The notes: generated by a model from the sequence alone, not told the origin. Positions 9,432 to 20,854 are shown, counted from the first letter of the stretch. The stretch is DNA of 64,000 bases from Strigamia acuminata (GCA_949358305.1 OX442315.1:7342427-7406426), one strand, 5' to 3'. Program-made: numbers and translations.

Positions 9432-10745
9432 ATGCCACGCAGGAAATCAGCATCGAATCTGCAAGAATTATGCTTAGAAGTTGCGTTAGCTCATTTTAAA
9501 GAAAAACAGATACAAGATCAACTTAGAAATCAACCACGCAGCTTTATTAACGCCGTATTTGAAAATCTGAGCCATCAGCGAGTTGACTTTTCACGCACTC
9601 ATCTACGTCTTCCTTCAAACATTTTCATTCATTCCGGCGCCTTATCACTTCATCATTTGTCTAAGTTTGATCTATCCATGACTCCGCTGTACGCTGAAAT
9701 AGGCCGAGTGTGTGCAAACCTCGTCGATTTAAACTTGGCAGAATCTGTCGGAGAAATGCCAACTGAGAAAGCCACAGTCAAACTATTGCAAAGTTTACCG
9801 AAACTTCAACGATTGAATCATCTTTCAAGTAAACAGTGCACGGATGAAGTTGTCGCTGTGATCGGAAAGAATTGTCCACTCTTAACACATCTTAGCATGG
9901 CGCATTGTTCAACCATTTCCGACGTTGGGCTCCGGTCGTTGATTGGTTGCGTCAAACTGGAGTATTTAGATGTTACAGAGACTCGTGTCACAGCCGATGG
10001 GTGTTGGTTCGTTCTCAACCAACTGTCCCTTTTAAAATTGTTTTTTCATGCTTGCTGGTTCAAAGTATTAACTAAGTTAATTGAATACTCGAGAACAAAC
10101 AAAACATTGCCCACTTATTCCATTGAACAAATTCCAATTCGAATTCCAAAGATAACTAACAAACTTATTTCCTTCCTAACGAAGTGTTTTCCTAATTTAA
10201 CAACCTTAACTTTGAAGCATGTGGACGCTAATATTTTAATATGGCCGCCACGATTGACGATTCTTCATTTGGTTGAAGCTCCGTTGGTCAATTTGAAACT
10301 TATCGATCGTGCTTGGCCAATGTTAGAGGCATTATCGTTAATAGAGTGTACAAATTTCATTGAAATGGATGATGTTCCATTGAAAAACCTTCGGATTTTA
10401 AGCTGTTACGATTCATTCATTACTAAAGGACAATTGAAAACGTTATTGGTACCTAGTTTAGAAGTATTGAGCATTGATAATTGTCAAATACATTTTGACG
10501 ATTTAATTTCCGAACTTGTTACATCGAATGCGCTACCACATTTGAAAACGGTCGAATTTGTATCGTGCCACTTTATTAGTGCCAGTTCGTTCAGAAAATT
10601 GTTGGAAATGCAAAACCCAATGAATAAGCTACGCATCTCTCAGTGTAATAATATTCGCAACGTAGCTCGCAATCTGATTACATCCTACGTCAAAAACAAA
10701 AACTTGGATGTGCAGCTGCAGATTAATTTGACTGCTGGCTTATGA
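9432..10745 (+). CDS. VHL-box-like LRR protein D (437 aa), intact
   Basis: Single-exon gene starting MPRRKSAS. BC-box-like residues 10-18 (LQELCLEVA) and Cul2-box-like residues 35-42 (PRSFINAV) precede LRRs (LTHLSMAHCSTISDVGLRSL, about 155-175) and a conserved C-terminal block ending LDVQLQINLTAGL. It is closest to the intact gene at 40014 and the truncated gene at 15289; homology with 40014 continues about 180 bp past the stop. The AATAAA at 10745-10750 overlaps the TGA stop by one base. Candidate Cullin-2 substrate receptor by inference. Confidence 0.87.
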   Translation: MPRRKSASNLQELCLEVALAHFKEKQIQDQLRNQPRSFINAVFENLSHQRVDFSRTHLRLPSNIFIHSGALSLHHLSKFDLSMTPLYAEIGRVCANLVDLNLAESVGEMPTEKATVKLLQSLPKLQRLNHLSSKQCTDEVVAVIGKNCPLLTHLSMAHCSTISDVGLRSLIGCVKLEYLDVTETRVTADGCWFVLNQLSLLKLFFHACWFKVLTKLIEYSRTNKTLPTYSIEQIPIRIPKITNKLISFLTKCFPNLTTLTLKHVDANILIWPPRLTILHLVEAPLVNLKLIDRAWPMLEALSLIECTNFIEMDDVPLKNLRILSCYDSFITKGQLKTLLVPSLEVLSIDNCQIHFDDLISELVTSNALPHLKTVEFVSCHFISASSFRKLLEMQNPMNKLRISQCNNIRNVARNLITSYVKNKNLDVQLQINLTAGL

Positions 10746-11193
10746 ATAAAATACAATTTCATAATCAACTACGTCCCTGGATTTGTAGGCTTTGACCATT
10801 TTTTTTCTCCTAAAATAATAAAATAATAATAATACAATTTAAATACATTTGTTAATTTGCAATAATTCAATCAGTTGTAATAAAAATAATAATAAACTCA
10901 TGTGTTTTCGTTTGTTACGTGAAAGGGTATCCGTGACAAGGTCATTTTTATTTTTCAAACACTTAAGTTGGTCTTTAATCGTTAAATAAATCTTTAGTTT
11001 AATACTTTTGTTTGCCCCGATTGCCACACAAAAAGACAATATTGGCGCTCACTTTACAGCAATGCCACAAATCACATGTGTGGCAAATAACGTCCATCAA
11101 ACGTTTTGCCGAATCCGTTCAAGTCGTTCAAATTAATCATTCGCAAGCGACATAAAATAATTGTGGGAGACTTGAAAATCGTATCATTCGACA
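10746..11193. other. intergenic spacer between LRR genes
   Basis: AT-rich spacer. The first about 180 bp (with AATAATAATAAT runs) is shared with the region after 41315, marking the extent of the duplication that produced the two genes. No further gene seen. Confidence 0.7.
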
Positions 11194-12489
11194 ATGCCAC
11201 GCAAGAAATCAGCACCGAGTCTGCAAAGATTGTGTTTAAATATTGTGACTACGCGATTTGAAGAAATCCAAGACGAACTGAAAAACCAACCGTCCAGATT
11301 TCTTAACGACATATTTCAAAGACTAACTAAGCGATACGAATATTCGTCTCGGTCTTTGCCGGCAGACATATTCATTCATTCGGGTACCATGTCTCTCCAC
11401 CATTTGAGTATGTTTGGTCTGCAGATGACTCCCTTATTCGATACAATAGGCCAAACATGTACAAACCTCGCGGATTTAAACTTGGCAGAACATTTCGGAT
11501 CTCCAAAATATACAGCTGCATCCACGGTCAAACTACTGCGATGCTTGCCAAAACTTCAAAGTTTGAGCCTCAAATTCAGTAAACAATGCACGGACGACGT
11601 TGCTGCTGCGATCGCCGAGAATTGTCCACTCATGAAACATCTCAACGTTTCGCGTTGCAAAAACTTTACCGACTTTGGGCTCCTGTCACTGTGCCGTTGC
11701 GTCAAGCTGGAGTGTCTGAATTTTAAATCAACCGGTGTCACGGACCGAGTGTGTTTGTTCGCTCTCAACCGACTGCCCAAATTAAAAGTTTTTAAACACG
11801 ATAAGTGGCGCGCATTGTTGACCGAGTTAGCGGAAGAGTCGTATACAAACACTTATTCCATCGAATCTATTAAAGTGGAAAATAACCAACATATTCCCAT
11901 CTTGAGGAGCTTTTTTCCAAATTTAAGATGTTTGGGTGTGACGGATGACGGAACTCATCTGGATTTTAATATTTTGACGTGGCCTCAACGACTGACGAGT
12001 CTCCATCTGGTGAGTGTTAGACCGGTCAATATCGGACTTATTGATCGCGCTTGGCCAATGTTAGAGAAATTAACATTAGAAGATTGTACAATTATCGATG
12101 AAAGTGACGGTGTTGTTAATTGCCCGTTGAAAAATTTACGACAACTGGATTTAAGCTGCGAAGATTCACTCGTTAGTGAAGAACAAATGAAAAAGTTATT
12201 GATACAATGTAAAAGTTTAGAAAGATTGTTTATTGGTGATTGTGGAATACTTTGTGATGATTTAATTTCGGAACTTGTTGAATCGAATGCGCTACAATGT
12301 GTGAAAATGTTAACGTTGTCAGAATGCCACTTTTTTGGTTCCACTTCGATCATGAAATTGTTGGAAGCGACAAATCAGATGAAAAAATTGTTCTTCTTTG
12401 ATTGTGATAATATTGACGAGTTATCTTATCGAGAAATTAAAAATTATGTCAAAAGTAAAAACTTGGATGTGCTGACTCTACGGTACTGA
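11194..12489 (+). CDS. VHL-box-like LRR protein E (431 aa), intact
   Basis: Single-exon gene starting MPRKKSAPS. Residues 9-18 (SLQRLCLNIV) are an exact match to the BC-box consensus (S/T)LxxxCxxxV, and residues 33-40 (PSRFLNDI) match a Cul2 box. LRRs follow, for example MKHLNVSRCKNFTDFGLLSL. The protein ends in KSKNLDVLTLRY. A C-terminal fragment of a close relative is at 43123-43262. Cytosolic or nuclear by absence of targeting or membrane segments; ubiquitin-ligase receptor role inferred from the motifs. Confidence 0.87.
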   Translation: MPRKKSAPSLQRLCLNIVTTRFEEIQDELKNQPSRFLNDIFQRLTKRYEYSSRSLPADIFIHSGTMSLHHLSMFGLQMTPLFDTIGQTCTNLADLNLAEHFGSPKYTAASTVKLLRCLPKLQSLSLKFSKQCTDDVAAAIAENCPLMKHLNVSRCKNFTDFGLLSLCRCVKLECLNFKSTGVTDRVCLFALNRLPKLKVFKHDKWRALLTELAEESYTNTYSIESIKVENNQHIPILRSFFPNLRCLGVTDDGTHLDFNILTWPQRLTSLHLVSVRPVNIGLIDRAWPMLEKLTLEDCTIIDESDGVVNCPLKNLRQLDLSCEDSLVSEEQMKKLLIQCKSLERLFIGDCGILCDDLISELVESNALQCVKMLTLSECHFFGSTSIMKLLEATNQMKKLFFFDCDNIDELSYREIKNYVKSKNLDVLTLRY

Positions 12490-12922
12490 ATTACAAAAAG
12501 CACGTGATATGTGAAGTATCCATAATGCATTTTGGTTATCTGGAACAAAAAAATGGTTGTCAATCTATTTTAGCTAGGGTTTTAATTAAATATTAAAAAA
12601 AAGCTAACATTTTAATTGTAATTTTTGTTAATTTTTTTAAAAAAATATTATTTTGAATGTGTCGAGCTCCGCTAAAAATGTTGCAGAATAGCCAACTGCT
12701 TGGCCAGTACATGTCTTGTTGATGCAGAAATTTGTGCAAAATTACAATAAATTTTCCAATAAAATAATTTGAATAATCTCCTTTTTATCGAATTTCAAGA
12801 TTTACTGCCATTGATCGTTCCACAGCCCTAAAATACACAAGAATTGACTTTACATTGTTTTATATTCTGCATTGTTTAGAATGAAGTAGAAGTAAAACAA
12901 AAAAAAAAAAAAAAAAACCTTA
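12490..12922. other. AT-rich intergenic spacer
   Basis: 3' flank of gene E with several poly-A/poly-T tracts (A-run about 12899-12917). No coding or structured signal identified. Confidence 0.6.
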
Positions 12923-13203
12923 TTATTTCCAAATTTTTCGATCCACCCAGTTCACTCCTGACGAAGCAACACCGATGTGTGGTGCAGTTCCACCACCGTA
13001 AGCAACACCACCGAAGTACGGTGTGGCAACAGTAGCTGCGGCTGCCGGCATATAACCTTGTTGGCACTGCAATGCATGTTAGCCACCAAAATTCGATTGC
13101 CAATTACTGTTATTTGACTCCCCTTGGCGCAGAAACCGTGACTGAATTTCCCCCCTGTCGTAAATTCTGTGGGCGACTACTTTTCTTTCTGCTCGCATTT
13201 GAT
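12923..13203 (-). pseudogene. unrecognised decayed coding fragment
   Basis: One minus-strand frame stays open across this span except for a TAA at 13079-13081. Before the stop it is hydrophilic (HRIYDRGEIQSRFLRQGESN). After it come Ala/Gly-rich stretches (MPAAAATVATPYFGGVAYGG), ending DRKIWK at a TAA at 12923-12925. A 3' splice site (TTGCAG) sits just downstream of the internal stop, so the latter part could also be a terminal exon. The composition looks protein-like but I cannot assign a family. Confidence 0.3.
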
Positions 13204-13204
13204 T

Positions 13205-13681
13205 TGCCGGATTCTAAACCAATTGCCCGTTTTAAAAATGTTTAAAAACGATCACAATTTATTTCCCACATTAAAACGACAACTGCGCACGTATTCCTTA
13301 GAAGAAACGTCCGGTGTTGTGCAACGACTGACCACTCTGTGTCTGCATTGTGCAGATGGAGATGATGTCATGACTGAATTGCAGATGAAAATGTTTCTGC
13401 TGCAGTGTGGGAATTTAGAAATGTTGTATTCTACGGGTTGTAGAGCTTTGACTGACAATTTGGTTCTTGATCTTATTAAGTCGAATACTTTTGCACGCGT
13501 GAGAGTTTTGAAGTTTCGGTGTTGTGATTCTCTGAGTTTGGCCTCGATCAAAAAGTTGTTGGAAATGCAAAATCCGTTGAAAGATTTGGTATTTGAAGAG
13601 ATTGAAAGTTACGTGAAAAACCACAATTTGGATTTGAAGGTTACCGTGGAAACTGGTGGTTTCCAAATTGTGTTAAATTAG
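13205..13681 (+). pseudogene. LRR gene fragment F (internally deleted)
   Basis: An open frame joins a middle piece (ILNQLPVLKMFKNDHNLF) directly to C-terminal LRRs (QRLTTLCLHCADGDD, then LVLDLIKSNTFARV), with the VHL-box, most LRRs and a segment before the C-terminus missing. The N-terminal residues of the open frame before about 13205 are unrelated flank. Together with its downstream flank and gene G it is duplicated at 17237-18965. Confidence 0.8.
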
Positions 13682-13810
13682 TTGTGTGTTTTTACCACTT
13701 GTGGCGCATATTAAATATTCTTTGAATTGAATGGAATGTTAATCCCTACCCTTTATATACCCTGGACAATGAATAAAATTTCTATGTGTTTTTCAAATGT
13801 AACCTGTCTA

Positions 13811-14016
13811 TACTCTTTCCGCACTCAAGAAGAGCCCTGGAAGCTGGGCTCCCATTGGCTTAGTCTGATTACTCAGAACTGTATATAGTTATAGTTGAAG
13901 TTTCCTATAATGCATTTCTGGTGTATTGGGTCTTTTTTATGTATCACTACACAAGTGAGATGGCTTGGCCAATGGGAGCCTAGCTTCCAGGGTTTTTCTT
14001 GAGTGCGGAAAGAGTA
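13811..14016. mobile_element. Tc1/mariner-type MITE (206 bp)
   Basis: Perfectly placed inverted termini starting TACTCTTTCCGCACTCAAGA and extending about 48 bp with four mismatches. Flanked by TA on both sides. The paralogous block at about 17781-17787 has the uninterrupted sequence CCTGTCTACACACG, giving a clean empty site with a TA target duplication. No ORF. Confidence 0.92.
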
Positions 14017-14596
14017 TACACACGTTTTCTCGAGTCCACAACATTTTCGATTCAAATCCGACTCTATTCGTCGTTTTCATAAGTTTTAAGAATACATCAT
14101 TTACAAGTTGCTAGTGCAACGTTTCAGTTACAAACTACTTGTAGTAATTTTTAACCAATACAGAAATTTGCATATCAATTTTGGTATGTAAAAACCTACA
14201 TCTAGACGTATTTATGATTTTTTACTATCAAACTAATGTGCGGTATACTTTCTTGAGTGTTAAATAAATAAATATTCCAAATATTTTGGATAAGATTAAA
14301 TATGTTAAAAACAAACATCCTGAATGATCAAATGTGTACTTTTCTTTTGATGGAACTGGATACACAGTTCACGAAGAGCTGGATGGGCATTACGGAATGT
14401 CTTGTCTAATCAAATATTTTCATCTTTTAATATACATTTATTGAAAATTAACATTTTTAAACACTCTGTTATTGGCAGTTATTAGTAGCTTTAGTTAAAA
14501 TATTTAAATTTAATGTCTATAAAAAAGATGTTTTAAAAATCCCAAAATAGAAACAAAAATTGGTCGATGTGCAAAATTGTGTTGGCCTAAAATAAA

Positions 14597-15287
14597 TTAC
14601 CACGAGGGAATTAAATCAACGATCAAATCCAAGTTGTGATTTTTCGCATAACTTTCAATCGTTACACGAGCGGAATCTCCCAAATTGACGCACTGTTTCC
14701 ACACCAACTCCTTCAACGGACTTCGCACATCTAACAATTTCATCACCGACGTCAGACCAACCCAATCGCAACAATACAACTTCAAAACTCTCAGATGCCT
14801 AAAACTATTCAATTCGACAAGCTCGCCAACCAAATCGTCACTGAACGCCATACAATTTTTAATAGTCAACGATTCTAAATTCTCACACTCCAGCAGAAGC
14901 ATTTTCAATTGTAATTCAGTAATAATTACATGTCCATCCACCGTGTACGTGTCGCAACAAAACAAACTTAGACTGGTTAGTTGTTGCAGTACGTGTACGT
15001 TGTTGTCGCACAATGCCGAAACAGAATTTGCATTATGAAACACATCGACATCTAAACTTCGTAAATTCGGAAAACTGGCATTCAAAAACATGATGTCGTA
15101 CTGAGTGTCAAATTTTATCACGCCTGACATTTCCTCCAAGAAATACGTGCGCAGTGTTGTGCTCGAACGTTGTTTTAGAAGACGAAATAGCTTGCGCCAG
15201 CAGTTATGTCTAAACACCTTCAAAAGGGGCAATTCGTCGAGAATGAATAAACACGGCTCAACCCGGAATGAGGGAAAGCACATACTA
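14597..15287 (-). pseudogene. LRR gene G, 5'-truncated
   Basis: Open frame of 228 codons covering the C-terminal half of a J-type LRR protein (VEPCLFILDELPLLKVF to KNHNLDLIVDL). The VHL-box half is absent: at about 15288 the sequence switches abruptly to the 5'-truncated gene H in opposite orientation. A near copy exists at 18378-18995. An ATG by chance supplies a start, but I treat it as a pseudogene. Confidence 0.8.
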
Positions 15288-15288
15288 A

Positions 15289-16569
15289 CATATTAACAGC
15301 GTATTTGAAAAGCTGAGCCGGCGAGTTAACTTTTCAGGCACTAATCGACGTCTTCCTTCAAACATTTTCATTCAGTCCGGCGCTTTATCACTTCATCATT
15401 TGTCTAAGTTTGATCTATCCATGACTCCGCTGTACGCTGAAATAGGCCGAGTGTGTGCAAACCTCGTCGATTTAAACTTGGCAGAATCTGTCGGAGAAAT
15501 GCCAACTGAGAAAGCCACAGTCAAACTATTGCAAAGTTTACCGAAACTTCAACGATTGAATCTTCGTTCAAGCAAACAATGCACGGATCAACTTGCCGCT
15601 GTAATCGGAAAGAATTGTCCACTCTTAACACACCTAAACATTGCGCATTGTTCGAACATTTCCGACGTTGGGCTCCGGTCGTTAATTGGTTGCGCCAGAC
15701 TGGAGAATTTAGTTGTTACGGAGACTCGTGTCACAGCCGATGGGTGTTTGTTCGTTCTCGACCAACTGTCCCTTTTAAAATTGTTTGTACATGATTACTG
15801 GTCCAAAGTATTTACTAAGTTAGTTAAATACTCGAATACAGGCAAAACTTTGCCCACTTATTCCATTGAAGATATTCCAATTCCAAGGATAACTAACAAA
15901 CTTATTCCCATGTTATCGAATAGTTTTCCTAATTTAACAACCTTAAATTTGCAGCATGCCGACACTAATATTTTAATATGGCCGCCACGATTGATGATTC
16001 TTCGTTTGTTCGAAGCTCCGTTGGTCAATTTGAAACTTATCGATCGTGCTTGGCCAATGTTAGAGGAATTATGGTTAATAGAGTGTACAAATTTCATTGA
16101 AATGGATGCTCCATTGAAAAACCTTCGGATCTTACACTGTAGCGATTCATTCATTACTGAAGAACAAATGAAAACGTTATTGGTACCTAGTTTAGAAACA
16201 TTGATCATTCATAATTGTCAAACACATTTTGACGATTTAATTCCTGAACTTGTTACATCGAATGCGCTGCCACATTTGAAAATGGTCGAATTTGTATCAT
16301 GCCACTTTATTAGTGCCAGTTCGTTCACAAAATTGTTGGAAATGCAAAACCCAATAAGTAGGCTCCGCATCTCTCAGTGTAATAATATTGACAACCGAGC
16401 TCTTGATCGGATTAAAAACTACATCAAAAGGAAAAACTTGGATGTGAAGCTGCAGATTAAATTGACTGCTGGCACAGCGTTGCCAGCGACTAGGTTTGCC
16501 AGCGTTTTAATTTTTAGCTTTTCTGGAATATTTTTATTTTTGCCAGTGTTCTCCTTTTTAGCGTTTTAA
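15289..16569 (+). pseudogene. LRR gene H, 5'-truncated with altered C-terminus
   Basis: Frame open from the breakpoint at 15289 (INSVFEKLSRRVNFSG) with no ATG at the family start; the VHL-box is mostly lost. The LRR body is intact and close to genes D and N (LTHLNIAHCSNISDVGLRSL). At the C-terminus the usual stop after LTAG is lost and the frame runs 28 residues into GCCAGCG-rich repeat DNA, giving a hydrophobic tail (FSGIFLFLPVFSFLAF). The best initiation codon inside is downstream, so function is doubtful. Confidence 0.75.
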
Positions 16570-16665
16570 ATATTTAATAAAAAATGATTATATTGTAGCC
16601 TTTTATTTGCCAGCGTTTTTTGTGCCAGCGTTTCTGTTTGCCAGCGTTTTGAACGCCAGCGTGTT
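16484..16665. repeat. GCCAGCGTTT dispersed short repeat
   Basis: Six to seven irregularly spaced copies of (T)GCCAGCG(TTTT) over 180 bp, starting inside the C-terminal codons of gene H. Looks like an inserted or expanded low-complexity element that replaced the gene's own stop. Confidence 0.6.
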
Positions 16666-16899
16666 GAATTCCCGCGTTCGTTTTCGCGTTTCCTGCACGT
16701 TGCGTCTACGTGTGCGTTACACTAGTTGTACCACAACCTGTTGCTGAAACAACGCAACCGACTGCCGCAGTGTGTTGTTAGATGCTCAAATCTGGAGGCT
16801 GATGAAATAACATGAGGACGCCATTACACTGTAGAAAACAACAACTAGTGCCACCTTTTAATGGTACACATAAACTATAATACATTAACGCCATCTGGC

Positions 16900-17630
16900 G
16901 TGATTAATACACAACATATCACACACGCAAAAATTCGTTTGATCAGCGGTTTCACGAAATTAACGTTTTTGGATATCTGCAGCAGCGGAGTAACAACCGT
17001 CGACAGTTTATTCATTCTAGACCAACTGCCGCTTTTGAAAGTGTTTCGAAATGATCACTGGAGCGAGTTATTTCGTATTCTAAAACGGCGTTCAAGAAAA
17101 ACATTGCGCACGTATTTATTGGAGGAACAACCATGTCAGCCGATGAAAAATTTCCCTAATCTACGTGTTTTGTGTATTTGAGCAACCAGTACGAATCTGA
17201 ATTATTTCAGAGCAAAATACGGCAAGAATATAAACTTACTGCAACGACTGACCACTCTGTGTCTGCATGGAGATGATGTTATGACTGAATTGCAGATGAA
17301 AATGTTTCTGCTGCAGTGTGGGAATTTAGAAGCGTTGTATTTTACGGGTTGTCGAGCTTTGACTGACAATTTGGTTCTCGATCTTATTAAATCGAATACT
17401 TTCGCACACGTAAGAGTTTTGAAGTTTCGGTGTTGTGATTCGATGAGTTTGGCCTCGGTCAAGAAGTTGTTGGAAATGCAAAACCCGTTGAAGGATTTGG
17501 TATTCCTGAATTGTCTTCATATAAGCAGATTGGCTTTTGAAGAGATTGAAAGTTACAGTATGTGAAAAACCATAATTTGGATTTGAAGGTTACTGTGGAA
17601 ACTGGTGGTTTCCAAATATTGTTAAATTAG
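16900..17630 (+). pseudogene. LRR pseudogene I
   Basis: Reads FTKLTFLDICSSGVTTVDS, then a TGA at 17179-17181, then in the same frame through QRLTTLCLHGDDVMTELQM and LDLIKSNTFAHVRVLKFRC. A short insertion near 17557 (relative to fragment F) shifts the frame just before the C-terminus. The N-terminal third is absent. The part from 17237 is the paralogue of fragment F. Confidence 0.85.
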
Positions 17631-18965
17631 TTCTGTGTTTTTACCACCATGGCGCAAGTGAAAAAACTCACTTGTGACGCATAGTAAATATTCTTTGAAT
17701 TGAATGGAATGTTAATCCCTACCCTTTATATGCCCGAAAAATGAATAAAATTTCTGTGTGTTTTTCAAATGTAACCTGTCTACACACGTTTTCTCTAGTC
17801 CACAACTTTTTCGATTCAAATCCGACTCCATTCGTCGTTTTAAGTTGCCAGTGTAACGTTTCAGTTACAAACTACTTGCATAGTAATTTTGTTTAAACCA
17901 ATACAGAAATTTTCGTATCAATTTTGGTACGTAAACCACACCTAAACGTATTTATGATTTTTTACTATCAAACTAATGTGCGGTATACTTTCTTGAATGT
18001 TAAATAAATAAATAAATATTCCAAACATTCTGTCTGCAGATTAAATATGTTAAAAACAAAAATCTTGAATGATCAAATGTGTACTTTTCTTTTGATGGAA
18101 CTGGATACAGAGTTCACGAAGAGCTGGATGGGCATTACGGAATGTCTTGTCTAATCAAATATTTTCATCTTTTAATATACATTTATTGAAAATTAACATT
18201 TTTAAACACTCTGTTATTAGCAGTCGTGTTTAATCTCCAAGTCCAAATTGTTACTTCTGACATAAGTAGCTTTTGTTAAAATATTTAAATTTAATGTCTA
18301 TAAAAAAGATGTTTTAAAAATCCCAAAATAGAAACAAAAATTGGTCGATGTGCAAAATTGTGTTGGCCTAAAATAAATTACCACGAGGGAATTAAATCAA
18401 CCTTCAAATCCAAGTTGTGATTTTTCGCATAACTTTCAATCGTTACACGAGCGGAATCTCCCAAATTGACGCACTGTTTCCACACCAACTCCTTCAACGG
18501 ACTTCGCATTTCTAACAATTTCATCACCGACGTCAGACCAACCCAATGGCAACTATACAACTTCAAAACTCTCAAATGCCTAAAACTATTCAATTTGACA
18601 AGCGCGCCAACCAAATCGTCACTGAACGCCGTACAATTTTTAATAGACAACGATTCTAAATCCTCACACTCCAGCAGAAGCATTGTCAATTGCAATTCAG
18701 TAATAATTACATGTCCATCCACCGTGTACGTGTCGCAACAAAACAAACTTAGACTGGTTAGTCGTTGCAGTACGTGCATGTTGTTGTCGCACAATGCCGA
18801 AACAGAATTTGCATTATGAAACACATCGACATCTAAACTTCGTAAATTCGGAAAACTGGCATTCAAAAACATGATGTCGTGCTGAGTGTCAAATTTTATC
18901 ACGCCTGACATTTCCTTCAACAAATACGTGCGCAGTGTTGTGCTCGAACGTTGTTTTAGAAGACG
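17237..18965. repeat. segmental duplicate of 13322-15180
   Basis: Both blocks carry, in the same order, an LRR fragment on plus (F or I), a long shared non-coding stretch and a J-type LRR fragment on minus (G or K). Differences: the 206-bp MITE is only in the first copy, and the LRR relic at 18222-18276 is kept only in the second. Confidence 0.85.
18222..18276 (-). pseudogene. LRR C-terminal relic
   Basis: About 17 codons reading TYVRSNNLDLEIKHD on the minus strand, matching the terminal motif of the family (YVKSKNLDLKV). Absent from the otherwise matching position at about 14485 in the paralogous block, where it was deleted. Confidence 0.6.
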
Positions 18966-18995
18966 AAATAGCTCGTGCCGCAGTGATGTCTAAAC
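18378..18995 (-). pseudogene. LRR pseudogene K (N-terminal deletion)
   Basis: C-terminal 180 codons nearly identical to gene G. Upstream, after a frame change near 18960, the coding sequence stops at KVF and is joined directly to sequence that in the paralogous locus lies upstream of the start of gene J (compare 18995 onward with about 37388 onward). A deletion therefore removed the N-terminal half including the VHL-box. Confidence 0.85.
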
Positions 18996-19879
18996 ACCTT
19001 CAAAATTTGAAAAACAAAAAATAAGAATTGAAAAAAAATTGATTTCATGTGTTTTTTTATTTATTTTTTTAATTTCTTGATTTTGTACATTGTGTCGGCA
19101 AAAATTTTCACGGGTTTTCAGGTGTTAGTAATAACTTGTAAATACTCCGCCTTAGCTTCACTGCATGGCACATACGGAGTCAAATCTAAAAGTTTCTTTT
19201 GTACGAAATGATTTTATTATATTTTTGTTGCGCAAATTACCCAAAGGAAATCGACCCACCAGCTGGATTTCTTCCTTTGTGTACTAACTTTTGATTTGTG
19301 TCCACTGACTTTAAGTAAAACCTCAAAATCAGAATTATTTTCCAATTGCTACTGCTCTTCGCGCGTAAACATCATCGACCCGAAACTTCTCAACACGAAA
19401 TGGTTCAGTATTTCAACATTTGTCACAAAATTTTTTTTAGACAACAAATGTTTAGACCAACAATTTTTAGGACAAAAATAATTTTTAGACAAAATATTTT
19501 TAGACACAAAAAAAAATGCACATTTTCGAGTCGTACCTTTTGTAAGCTGATCACACAAATTAAACTTTTTGTGTTTTTCCTAAGCATCAAAATAAATATT
19601 TGCAAATATATCAATTTGAGCAGCTATAGCTAAATGTAATCATCTTGAATCGTTGGAAATTGCTCGTTTTCAAGTCATAAAATTTAATTCAGAACATACA
19701 AAAACGTGAAAGTGAAAGAAGCTTTTACATTTCATTTACAATGCAAGAATTAAAATTGAAAATGAACCAAGAATAAAATAAAAAGTGAAATGCACAAACA
19801 GAACCAAAAATCAGCGCTTGAATTTAAGAATTATAAACAGGATGTACGAACCAACCTTTTTAAATTTCTATTCCTCTGC
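18996..19879. other. intergenic, paralogous to 37388-38312
   Basis: AT-rich sequence with scattered indels relative to the second block. It contains TTTAGACAA-type imperfect repeats around 19430-19510. No gene seen. Confidence 0.65.
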
Positions 19880-20854
19880 TTACAAGGCTTTTTCTCCTGT
19901 ATGGGTTAAAAGATGTCTTCTTAAATTCCCACTTTGATTGGAAGAATAAGCACACAAATGGCACTTGAATGGTTTTTCTCCAGTATGGGTTAATAAATGT
20001 ATTTTTAGAGATCTACTTTGACGGTAGGAATAATCACACAAGTGGCACTCAAATGGTTTTTCTCCAGTGTGGGTTAATAGATGTTCCTTTAAACGTTCAC
20101 GACGACTCGAACAATAATAACACAAATGGCACTTGAATGGTTTTTCTTCTGTATGGGTTAAAAGATGCCTTCTTAAAGCCTTTCTGTCAATGCAAGAATA
20201 AGCACACAAATGACACTTGAATGGCTTTTCTCCTGTGTGGGTTAATAGATGTTTTCTTAAATCCCCATTTCGATTGCAAGAATAATCACACAAATGGCAC
20301 TTGAATGGTTTTTCTCCTGTGTGGGTTAATAGATGGACTTTTAAATTTCCGCTACGAGTCGAGGAATAATCACAAAAATGGCACTTGAATGGTTTTTCTC
20401 CAGTATGGATTAATAAATGTTTTTTTAGAGTTCCACTTTCACTGCTGCAATAATCACATAAATGGCACTTGAATGGTTTTTCTCCAGTGTGGGTTAATAG
20501 ATGTCTTCATAAATCCCCACTTTGATTGCAAGAATAAGCACACAAATGGCACTTGAATGGTTTTTCTCCCGTGTGGGTTAATAGGTGGACTTTTAAATGG
20601 CCACTATGAGCCGAACAATAATCACACAAATAATACTTGAATGGTTTTTCTCCCGTGTAAATTCGCATGTGGGCAGTCATGTAAGTTTTAAGTCGAAATG
20701 AAAGCAAACACATTTGACATTTGAAAGGCTTTTCACCTGTGTGTTTAAGCATGTGCTGTTGCAATAAGTATACGTATGAACACGAATAATCACACAGATT
20801 GCAATTGTAAACCTCACGAGTTCTTTTCATTTTTTTCTTCAATGACAATGACAC
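19880..20854 (-). pseudogene. C2H2 zinc-finger gene, eleven fingers, one in-frame stop
   Basis: A single frame from MSLSLKKKMKRTRE runs through eleven C2H2 fingers joined by TGEKPFKCHLC linkers. A TGA at 20507-20509 inside finger 4 splits it. Finger 2 has lost its last His (HMRIY) and finger 3 its first Cys (YYLC); the others keep C-x2-C and H-x3-H. It would be a nuclear DNA-binding protein if read through. A possible 3' splice site (TCATTTCAG) lies just upstream of the first Met, so an upstream exon may exist. It may be a recent pseudogene. A shrunken paralogue is at 38313-38546. Confidence 0.88.
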
